DNA from: Branchiostoma floridae
Lineage: Eukaryota; Chordata; Leptocardii; Amphioxiformes; Branchiostomatidae
DNA length: 39,329 bases
NCBI RefSeq assembly: GCF_000003815.2
Contig: NC_049987.1
Coordinates: forward strand, 24,353,574 to 24,392,902
Direction of reading: 5' to 3'
Shown: in pieces, positions 9,278 through 21,200 of the stretch
How positions within the stretch are numbered: the first letter of the stretch is position 1
How the letters are laid out: each line of letters starts with the position of its first letter
Made by a program: the position numbers and the translations under genes
The notes under the pieces: generated by a model
What the model saw: only the letters and a program-made list of their open reading frames with translations
What the model was told of the DNA's origin: nothing
Databases searched by the model: none

Positions 9278-12200
9278 ATGCCGCGCCTGTACCCTATCCG
9301 GGTGATCACGTCAGTGGTGCTGTGTGCCTGTCTGCTTATGGGCGTGTCTGTGCTGGTGGGACAACACGAGCTGACAGCGACAAGGGAACAGTCATCTGAT
9401 ACAATACACAGGTTAGTCACTACAAAATATAGGTGATGGCAGTCCACCATAGTCTGGGTACCATCCGGATAGCAAGAGTAATCCTGTCATAGCCGCTCAA
9501 ATGAGTCAAGCTGTTTTTCAAACATCTCATTAAAACCATCGCAGCCAATTGGTGAGGTCATAGACACTTTCACGAGAACTGAATTCCAGCAAAGGGGGTC
9601 ACCTCATATCCATTGTTTGTTTCGGGTGAAAGATACACCAAAATTGAGTCAAAAAGAGATCTGCTCTTTTGTGGACAGATATGTGTACTGTCAGCTGCCA
9701 AAGTAGTTCGCTGCGACGTTTATCATACACTTGTATGTACAGTCGCTTCTCTGCTATTTCTACTATACTGGCTGGCAGAAGCGAACATAGGAAAGAATGC
9801 TTCCCAGGCTATGTCCACCAAGGTTTATCACACAATTTAAATATTTTTTACATAATTATCTTATACAACGGAAAGTGTTTACTGGTCGCATAAAGACTCC
9901 TGGGTAGCATTCCCTCCTCTACCAGGTTTTGATACTATCTTATGCTAACGTAGGATCTGCTTGGAGATTACCAAACATGTACTACAGGGGTCTGAACGAC
10001 TGAACGATTTCAATGTAATGTCAGTTGACGACAGTCGACCTTTTCGTCGATACAGGGTTAGATATTAATGGCGCACTTAAACCTACACAGTATGACCTAT
10101 CAATTGAAAAAACGCGTTTTTAAGTGTTAGGCATACTAGAACATATATTGTGACATGCAACAGCAAGACACAAAAGACTGTATAAATTCATTAAATTTCG
10201 CGGGTTTGGGGGTAACATCCGCGAAATCTGCATGTTCTCCATACGCGAAATTAAATCACGGTGAACTTAAATATAGTACTAGTCATGAGTAATCGACATT
10301 ATCATGGCAATAGTAGCCCTTGGTTATGGATTGAATCTTAGTTACAGGCATTACATATTAGAACATCACCAGAATCAAAACAACATGCATCTGGTGTATT
10401 TTGAAAAACATTCAATTATACAATTTCCACCACAGCTCCAAAGTTTCCCCTGGGGTTTATACCAGTAGGAATGATAAGAGTTCATCGACCATTCACACAA
10501 CAAAAGGTCTCTTTACAAGCGCTGTTAATTGTCTGTGACTGCTTCCATTGTTATATTGACAGGTGCATTAAAAACGGGCTGAAATATCGAGGAAGGTACA
10601 GCTGCATTCGAAATTAGATGCTTTTCATGGAGTCGATCACGGAAGAATTAAACTACTAGATCGTCACTATGTCACTGAAATGTAACATTTATACTAGAAA
10701 CACACGCAGTGAAAAACTTAAAACTTTGTTCCAACACTAGAAGATGACACACCGTAAATTTCGGGAAAGAACTCTGACCTTCGTCAGATGGATGAAAACA
10801 CACGTTTAGAATTCGTGTTTGGGTGTATCAATTTTTTTTTCTTTCTTGCCCTAGCTGGTCTGTACCTCTCTTTTTGAGCTTCTTGTTGTGACCCAAACGC
10901 TTGGAATAAAAAGTATTTCCGTGAAGACAAAGCCGCACCATGCGTGCAGCCATGGTATCGATCATTTTCCTTATCACTGCTCGGCGTGGTAACGCTTTCA
11001 GGCGGTTAACTCTCCCCATTCTCTCCCCGGGTCCGGACGGGGGGCGCATTGTGTGGCGATATAAAGGGAAGTGCGTGATCGTCCCTATAGACAAGCCCGG
11101 GCAACATATCCTGTCGCTGTATGAATGGATTATATGTCAGGATAAATCGATAACACAGAAAAGGGTTTTGACTCCTTTTATTTACAGACAATGACGCAAG
11201 GTCGCGACCCGCAAATCATCGTGCATAAAACTGTTTTCACGATTTTCTGAATTATACCAATGATTTCATCCTAGCCAAGGGGGCTCCAGAAATGTTCAAA
11301 TGATAACGTTTATTTGCATAATCATACTCGAAGGCTAATTACACCTACAGACTCAAAGTAAAAGTAAAGTAAATTGAGTACATACTCCTATAATAATGTC
11401 TAAGGCCACACCAATTTAATTTCTTGGTTCACGGATTCGCTCGCTCCTATTTTTTGGAAAAATAAAATAAAAATAAAATTACCACTCAGTAAATTTTCAC
11501 CATTAATGAAGCCATTCACCAACTTTCTGGTGTAGCAAATTGGCCTTTATATTATAAGCTCCTTAAAGTGTGGGTACAGGTGCTGTTACTGTACAATAAT
11601 AGTGTTTTTGTACTTTTTTCAAGCTGAAAACTTTTTTTCTTTATGTTTTGGATTAGCCGTTACCTTTACCCCAACAATTTTACAATTTTTATTTTTATTT
11701 CGCCCTCTCGCTCCATATTTTTTATGGAAAAATCCGTGAACCAAGAAATTAAATTGGTGTGGCATAATGAACTATAAGGTACAATTTACTATTGTTGTGT
11801 TTGACTTCTTGTTTGAAGGCAAGCGAGTGTGATCTGCCCACGTTCTGCATGATGAGTCAAAATCCAAAATCATGGTCAGATACTTGAGTAATTGCTATTT
11901 GGCGTATCTTATTACCTGGATGTCTAACCTTCATCGACGTAACACATCATTGGCTTGTTAGTCTTATAATGTGCTTTATTATGTTTTCAGTATAACTTAG
12001 ACCACATCACTAGTTTATGATCCTTCAATGAGATTGACCCCTTTCATATCACGCCTACGTTGATAACATTTTCCTCCCAGCGGCCGTTATTTGGTAGTTC
12101 TGCCGTATTAAGGTCACCAAGGGGTCTAACGGTATCCTAGTGACGAGAAACGCGAAAAATCATTCTCCAAGCAGAGCATAGGTAGCAGGTGTAGGGCTGG

Positions 12201-15200
12201 GTATCGGTGCAGCGTACCGGTACAAAACCGGTTTTTCTTATTGGACCGGTCCAGAAAAACCGGACCTGAAAAAATCAGGTGGACCGGATGTTTGACCGAT
12301 TGCAAAATTAACAGATTATTTCATCAGGCATTCACACGTTTTGGCGCTTGCAGGTGGAAGAAAATAACAACAGTGAAGTAGAGTAGAGTTCATAGTAATT
12401 TCTACCACGTTTTACAGTCAATCGCACAGGTGCATTTAGCGTTGTAGGATTTTAAAACGCCAGCGTAAGTCTAATACTCCACCAAACAGATTTCTTTGTA
12501 GTAAAATGTACCATTGGTATGAGTCATACTGAATTAGGTCCAGGTTCAGGTCCGGACCTGGACCTAATCCTCTGGACCTGAACCGTACCTGGACCTGAAT
12601 TTTCTGTACCGGTACCCAGCCCTAAGCAGGTGACAAGGAGCATCTACTTGGAGATATGTGAAAGCTTGCTCCACCAGAACAGAACATGTTGACTTTGCTT
12701 TTTACGGTAGAGGGATAAAAGGTAAACATAGTCACTTTTTAAGGCCATAGAGGCAGTGTGTCTGGGACACAGTATTGGAATGTGGAGCCCATCCCTCTCA
12801 TTCCACTGCCGTTTACCTCCCCAACTGAAGTCAGGTTCCCATTTTTACACCTGGGTGGAGTGAGGAAAGTTGTGTTGAGTGACTTTCCCTATTACACAAC
12901 ATCTAACCAGAAATGCCGGGAATCAAACACGTAAACGTGTCTCGTGTCCACTGGTCTAACCATTCTGCCATCCTACGCCACCTATTTACGGCAAAACGTA
13001 GGAAACATGATACCCACTAATCACCCCGGTTCAATGCACCCGAGCTGCTGTCACGTACCTAAGGACCCAGGTCATCTAAAGGCAGGACTGGTCAGGAGCT
13101 AAAGAGGGATAATTACGAGTTAATCAAGAGCAATTTAGCTAAATAGTGGACTAATTAGTATTTCTTAAACCCTATTCAACGGATGTAGCTTTCTGACTCT
13201 ACTTCAGCCATGTAAAAATCTTTTATGTTTTAAGAACACCGATGTTTCTCTTTACCTTTGTGACTGGTCAAGGACTTTAGCGGTACGAAAACAGCCACTG
13301 ACAACAAGAGGATATCACCTTCACGTCGTTAGTACCTCGTTTGGCGTTTTCGAGCCAAATGTAGTAGACGAAGTACCAGAGTTACCAACCAAGGATTGGT
13401 GTGTTCAAAAACTTTCCCAGAATTATCGATAAGTGACATTTATTATCACCAACTGACCAAGCACAGTAGGGGCATCTTCTCTGGATAGCATTATAGATCA
13501 CTTGCAGATAGATGTGCAAAAGTTAGGCGTGACGGATTGTTCAGTGTAATAAAACCAGCTGCTGCCGCGCCGCGTGCCTGCAAAGCTGGTGTGTTACGCC
13601 GAAGGGCGGTTATACCGGCTATATAGATACAGATACAGAAGCTGGTGTGTTACACCGAAGGGTGGTTGTACCGGCTATGTAGATACAAATAGAGATACAT
13701 AGCGGCTAAAAGTGTGGTTTCCAGGGTAATCTTAGCTGCAGTCGGCTCCTACGATGATCTATGAGTTGGTACCTTCCGCACGTGACAGAGTTAGTAAATG
13801 AGACGGGAGCAAGTTCAGCTCCTCGCGGCTCGGCCATGTGTGACTGATCGATCAGTGCAGCCTTCCGCGTCCCTCTGAATCATACCTAACATCGTATTTC
13901 ATCTAAATGCACATATTGTGCACCAGTCATTGAAATCTGAAAGGGGCTTTGTCTGTCTGTACCGATTATTCGTTGTGTCAGAAAAGGAGCTCTTCCCAAC
14001 GTACCTAACTTCTACGCCCCTCTAAATCTAGACCATCCCAAACATCTAAATGCACATACTGTGTACGAGTCGATGAAATCTGACAGGGGGTGCCGGTCTA
14101 TGCAGTCTATTGCCTTGTGTTTTTATTTTACCTAATTTGTTTTCCAGGGCAATACACTCAGCTCTGTTGATCTTTTATCGAGCTTTTCTTCTTAACTTGT
14201 AACTCGTAGCTGGGTAGAATTCGAAAATGGTCACTGTCATTTTGAAATGAAATCTTAATTGACAACATAAGTGCAGCGATTTTGGTAAGGTCTTCAAATA
14301 TATATATGCACGCACACAATAACGTATCATATAAGACATAGAGAAATAAGACACCATATCTATAACACCCCATGACAAAGTGGAATCCATTTTCAATCCC
14401 CCCGATCACGACCCGTACTCCCTACGTTATTCGGGAGGCGTCCGTTGCCGCATGGCTGGTTCTTGATCTGAAATATTCATCACCTTTCTTCACGGCACCG
14501 TACATTCCCTCTGACCCTCACCATTGACGGAACATCGATCTAACAACCGACTCCCATCTGAGCTGATTAAAACTATCAAACACACATTTGGGCCACAGGC
14601 GTATATCTTTAACTGCCATTTAAACATTGTTGATGGGAAATAAGTCTTCTATGGCTTTGCCAATAAATATCTACCATAGGCTGCCCATATTTCTACGTCG
14701 ATTGGCGCAGTGGTGTTGAAATTAATGAGAAAATCTGTTTTGAGTTTAGAGGAATCCATTTAGACTCAAGCAAAATGCCCAGTTTTTAAATCATGCACCT
14801 TTTTCTTCTCTCTCAGTGGTCTTGGAAACGTGACATGGAAACATTGTTGATCCGAAAAATATCCTTCTTCGACTTTGCCAATGAGCATCCACTATAAACT
14901 CTATTATAACATTTTACGTCGTTTTGGGGGAGATTTTTGCACAATACTGAAGTAAATTAATGAGGAAATCTGCGTAGCGTTAGAGTGGGGTCCATTCGGA
15001 CCCCCAGCAAAATGTGCAGTTTTCACACGTTTAGTCGTCCTCAATGCAAACGTAATTACCATAGTATTATGCAGTTTCTTTTCCTTATCATAGTAATGTA
15101 CTGTAGTTAGTAAGTAAGGGGAGAAACGGAAAGGCTAGGACAAAAAAAACGGATGACGACTACATTCTCTGACCCTGAACATCGATCTTAGAACCTGCGC

Positions 15201-18200
15201 CGGCCTTGGCTGATTAACGTGGAGGGGACATATTAGGTTATTAGGCACCCGTCAATTACAGCTGGCATTGGACCATCGTTCTTTATTTAGTTGGAGAAGG
15301 TGGACTCTTAAATGTCAGTACAGTAGAAGCCGCTTAATTGCACACCCCATTTACCAGCGTATTCCGTGCAATTACAGTAGAAGTCGCTTAATTGCACATC
15401 CCATTTGCAAGCGTATTTCGTCCAATTATCCACATCGTGCAATAATGCGAAGTCATCCAGCTGGACGGCACCGGTTTCGAATTTGGGGATTCCGTGCAGT
15501 TAACAGTAGTGTGCGGCTATCCGTTGTGCAATTAACTGGCTTCTATTTTAGCGGTATACGAATAGTGCTCATGGAATGGGAAAAGCACAGCTGAAATGAT
15601 GATAAAATAAGAACACACTAAAGTTGAACGAATAAAATATGGAGACCGGCAAATCCTGGAATTTCCACACAAAAGTCAATAACGTTCGATTTTGTTGGAC
15701 GTATGTTGGCCATCAGTGACATGACCGATGAAACAAGCATTTAAATCTTAATTACGGTTGATTTCCTCCTGATTTTTATTAATCATTTTCTTCTTCGTAG
15801 ATTTGTTATTGATTGCGAATACACAATTAAGCAGAAATGTGTGATTGTGTACCAATTTGTTCGCAAATTACTTAATAAATGTGATAGATTTTGGAAACGG
15901 TCAGACGTTTTAGGTAGCATCCATTACCTTTCTTCAGCGACATACGTATATCATCAATATTTTTACTGTAATTGTTCCAGATATGAAAGTAACGAAGCCA
16001 AGACGGTGGCTCAAAGGATTCAATTTTTTTTTCTTTAATTGTTTTGGATTGGAAAGTAACGGAGCTATGATGGTGGTTCCAAGGATTCAAATATTTTTCT
16101 TTATTTGTTTCAGATTAGAGAGTAACGACGCCATGACGGCGGCCCCCAGGACCCCAGTGGTTCCCAGTAAGGTCCAGAGAAACCTGCTCCGGGAGAAGCC
16201 AGAGGACCCGGCTGTCTCCACGCCTGCGGCTGTGTTACCCACGGACTCCAGGGTCTTCCCTAAAAACAACATCCGCCAGGGAACTTCCGTGGAGAGCAAG
16301 TACGTTATTATCTCCTTTTGATACACTTCCTTTCAACGTCTAGCTCACATCAGAACATAATCACTTCTAATATTCCACTCTTTTATTGTTTCATTCATTC
16401 ATTCATTCATGAATTTTGCCAGAGATTTCAGTTGCTTATTCCACGAGTTTGCACTTGAAAGAAAAGTCGTAGCCAAGAATAAGATGCAATGTATAATTGC
16501 AATAAAGATACGACAGTGGAAGAATTTTTTTCATAAAATGTACAAATTATACAAACATGGATAGCTTGTCTGATTGTACATATCCAACACATTACTTCTG
16601 ACTAGGATCATCTCTTTATTCCACAGCAACACGAAGATCCCAGACCCACCAATGGAAAGCGAAGTCGTGAAAACGGTCGTCACGTACAAGATGAGGGGAG
16701 ACAAGATCATCCGCATCATCAAAAAATACGTCAGAAAGAGACCGAAACCTCCGCCTGCCGTGGATTCCAACGGGCAACTAAATTTTGATAAACCCGAGTC
16801 TAAAAATAACTCTGACACAAGAACTAGTGGGTCTGTAGCAGAAGATAAAAATAAAACATCTAACAGTGAAAAGAGAATAGATTCTCCCGTAGTTGATAGT
16901 GCCATAAACAATATGCTGTCGAGCAAAGTACCTGCTCATGTGCCCAAAGAGGCAAATTCTGATGGTCAGAGTTTACTAAATAACGCACAGGACGGAGTAA
17001 ATTTAGACCAAACGGAAAATACTGGTGATAAGAAGACAGAAGAAGACCTGAAAAAGACAAATGAGGAACTGAGACCGAATGCTGAAGGTAACGTACCAAA
17101 CGCTAACGATAAGAGCGATGACAGCAAAGACGACCACGAAGAGGCTGCGGATCCTTGCAAACCAAAAGATGAAGACTACGAAAGAGACATCACCACCATC
17201 GTTACCTACGCCAAGAAAGGAACCAAGACCATCAAGATCATCAAGAAGATCATCAGAAAGCGGTTAAAACCAAAGAGAATATGGGAGGAGATCAACAACG
17301 GCACGGAGAACAACCTGCCGGAGTACGAGCAATACGACCAGGAGCAGATTCAAGACCAGATCGACTTTAAGATTGAAAACCGCTGCAACACCAAGAGGGG
17401 ATTCACGCAGAGGTTCCAGGAGGAGGTTGCGGAGATTGAGGAAGAGATGGAGGTCGGGTCTGTGAACAACAGGACTTCTCCTCGCGCTCATAAACGGATG
17501 ACCAAAAAGGACCTGGCGACAAAGTACATTCTGCCGGACGTTCTGAAGTTCGTGACAGGAAATACATCCAGCTGGACGTTTGACTACAAGGCGCTGGCAC
17601 AAAAGAGGTACGTCACTGATTACGTAACTTTACTTTAGTCGACCTGCAACTGGAACCAAATTTGAAAGCATCCTCAACTCCATCCTCTCCCTCCGCTTCT
17701 TTCCCCTTTTGTAGGTTCCCATAGTGTTAGTTTTAATTCAGTAGATAGAGATCAAAGATCAATGATAGCAGCAGAGTTTTTAATTACATTCTTCTTAATA
17801 ACCTAATTTTCTCTGTAACGGAATGCCATAGAAAAGGTACATCACAAATACGAATCCTGAGAACTTGTTGGGGTAGACATCGTAAGTTACCCTTCTTCTA
17901 CTGTTAGGGATTTTAAAAAACAGATAAAATACATGTACACAATTCAACTACAAGAAGTCGTTTGTGTCTAAACGTAGAAAGCATTAAATCAGAATTTGAT
18001 AGTTCAAAACTTGCTTACTCTCCTGTTTGACAATGTGGATTGTCAGATGATTATAAACTAACACGCTAAGATTTGCGCTCAGTGATTTTGCGATACATAT
18101 AGAGGAAGGTTTGATGTCTTGGTTGCATGAGTAGCTCATTATCGATGCAACATGCACATGCAATGTTGCACACGCTTCATTTGGTGCTATCGTATGCCTA

Positions 18201-21200
18201 TTATTGCTTTGAAGTGTGTTTATGGTAGTTTGTGGAGACCTGGGAAGAAACCAAGGCCTCCTGACTTTGATTCCTTTGTGCAGAATGCATTAACGAGCGG
18301 AACGACCTGCCCATGAGCGTACTCGAGGGACCTTAAACATCAAAATCAAAGATGCCAAGAAAGACCCGGTGCAAAGGGATTCCTGTTATTACAATACTGA
18401 GCACAAATCAAGACCAGTTCAGACATGTATGAAGCTAACCTAGAAGCTCTGAACTGGTTACAGCACTGGAACGGCAAAATATGACGAATAATACTGAGTC
18501 ATAGAGTTGAATGGTATTAATGAATCCCAGAATACGTGCAATTATAAATGACACAGTTCACTCGCCTTATCAAATGGAGCAAAAGAAGGCCGTATTTAGA
18601 ACCTTGGGCCATCTACAGTTTTCAATGTCGTCTTGATTATAGTAAGAGATTTTTGCCTGTCGCTGGTTCGTCTGCGACACTTGGGGCAATCCACTGTCCA
18701 CTGTTGTAATAGTAGTAATAGTAATAGTAGTAGGCATCCGTCTATCTCGAAAGATGATGGTAGCACTCTGGATTAAGGCTGGTGTGCCTCTGCAAAATAC
18801 TGTAAATGCAGAAATGTTCGCGGTTTTTGCGTTGCCAATTCACAGCGAACTTAAAACTACCGCGAACATTTTCCATGGCGGTAAGATACTACAGTGCATG
18901 GTGCTACCGCAAACTTCTCATATCTGTTGAGTCTCCTCGTTTTTATGTATCCAGGGACACCTCAAAACCTGGGTTGTGCTACACTGGTAAAATAGATAAA
19001 TGAAATGAAGAGTCCCTCTGAAATATTATGATTTTACCGTATGATCTTTTCCCCACAGATTTGACCTGGAGAGAACGTGTAACGCCAGGAACCATTTCTT
19101 CGTCACGAAGAAAAACATCCCGCTGGGATCCAGCCTCAGATATGACGTCTCCAACACCACGGTCAAGGTCAACAACACGCTGTTCGATACATTCCCTACG
19201 GTAAGGTCAAGGTCAACAACACGCTGTTTGATACATTCCCAACGGTAAGGCTGTTTATAGATAGTTTTAGATTGATTAACAAACTTAATTACAGATCGCA
19301 AACATTATAGATCGTTACAAAATTTCAATTGATTAAAAACACACCACAAATGCATTGACTGACAAATGAAATATACAAGAGTGGTCCAAAAATGGCACTG
19401 TGTACGAAAGAGTTCTGAGGGCTTCACGGAAGGCAAACGAGTTATTTTCGCTCAGTTTCTTTCTCTTCTTCTTTTACTCCAAACAAATAAGGTCAATGAC
19501 CTGTGCCAGACAGCTGTCACTTTGGTTACTGGATGTAACAGACAGATTGTGGTGTTTGACTACAACATGTGGGAAGTGGCAGGACAGAGCTGTCTGGTTG
19601 GTCACCACATATTTGAATATATTAAGCAAGAATAAATGGAAGAGAATTTATACCATGTGAAGGTAATTTCTGTGTGTTTGCTTGCAAATGTTATATTTCT
19701 AGTTCATTACTTCACAAATCCGTAGAGACCAATTTATCAAATTCCTACAAATGACATCACATCTGCGAGTTTTGGATAAACACATAAACACATTGCCATT
19801 TGTCACATTTGTCATTCTGTAATGGGAAAAGCGTGCTCATCAGCAAAGTACTGTTTTATGCTCGCGGCCAGTCTGTTGTAGTTGACCCATGAAATACTAT
19901 AATGAAATATTGATCTCAGAGCGTCTGTTGCTTTATCGACCTACAGATGGCCCAATTCCCTTTTGGGGTCTTTCTCGCAATTTTCTGATAACCTCCACAA
20001 AAAATTGAGGTATTGTTTTGGGCGTGTCTCTGGGTGTCCCTGTGTGTTTGTGTTTTCGAAACTTTTGGCCAACATTGTCTGATTGAATTGCTATGATACT
20101 TGGTATGTGGGTAGGTGTTGGAAAAACAAAGGTCAAGATCGATTATGGGCCTCCTAGCGACTTTCCCTTGTACTGCAGTAAAGCTTCCTGTTTCTGTATC
20201 TTTTGCCATGGACATGCTAGGGCTTTTGCATGTATTTGATAACCATATGTTAAAGCTGAGAAAGAAAAGGCATTTGATGGTGCAAATTTCAACAGATCAC
20301 ACCATCTATGCTAATTGTGTTTTCATAGCACAGGCATGAGGGGTTTTTTTACAGAAAAATATACCTTGAAAGAAATCTCGCTTATCAATCTTTCACTCCA
20401 AAAGATAAAAATCGTCTGTTCTGTGTCCCAGGCGATCCCGTTCGCAGATAAGATGTTCCCGCGCTGCGCAGTGGTGGGCAGCAGCGGCATCCTCATGGAC
20501 AGCGGCTGCGGCAGGGAGATAGACTCGTCCGATTTCGTCATCAGGTACGTCACCACAAAATTTTGATTTTCGGCCAATTATTTTTATGGGCACATTTTTG
20601 ACAGTTTGGCGACTGCTCGGATTTCGTCATTAGGTATGTCACAGATACGTCAACCACAAGACTAGCTTTACTGTCCGACCGACCCTAGAAAACACATACT
20701 GACCCTAGCCTGGGGGAGGGGTCGACCGACGACAAGGGGCATAGATTGTTTCATCTGAGTGATAAAATTTTGTAGAATCGTTTTCCCACATGTTCTGTTC
20801 ATTTCCATTGAAATTGAAAATTGGAGGAAAAGAGGAAACAAAACATTAATTTTCCCTGGCCTCATCTGACAATTTAAAAAGATCTTCTCTGCTATACTAT
20901 GAGGGAATTTTCATTTTGCAAGAGTTCCTGGCCATTAAGGTATCTTATTCTTCATTTATGCCAGTTTTGTTAACAGCTCTACAAAGCTACCACCCTATAT
21001 TTGCGGCAACCTGTTTCAAGGACACACTTTTACTTGTGTTTGTTCAGATTCAACATGGCGCCCGTGGGAGGGCGTTTCCGAGCCGACGTCGGGTCAAAGG
21101 TCGACATCGTCACGGTGAACGGAGACTCCATTAAATCAAGGTAAACATGCAACCTGGTACTGCATCAAAGACTTTCCCCGATATCCCTTCAGCCATGACA

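Larger units (their letters stand above)
9412..16113 (+). other. Intron 1 of gene 2 (6.7 kb), repeat mosaic
   Basis: No further coding exon recognised. Besides the MITEs and repeats listed separately (9915-9970 arm, 10193-10275, 11405-11763, 12192-12624, 12736-12985, 13585-15030, 15321-15550), the stretches 9971-11400 and 12990-13580 show nothing I can name. The short frame at 10940-11194 lies beside a TATAAAG at about 11060 but has no recognisable product. Confidence 0.6.

Noticed and set aside
12900-12985. Possible tRNA gene on the minus strand
   Set aside because: Only a tRNA-like head within a dispersed repeat; no cloverleaf could be completed.
13585-13700. Possible CRISPR-like spaced repeat
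   Set aside because: Only two tandem copies without unique spacers, in an animal genome.
15268-15594. 108-codon frame
   Set aside because: Lies within a pogo/Tigger-like MITE and repeats the element's own terminal sequence.
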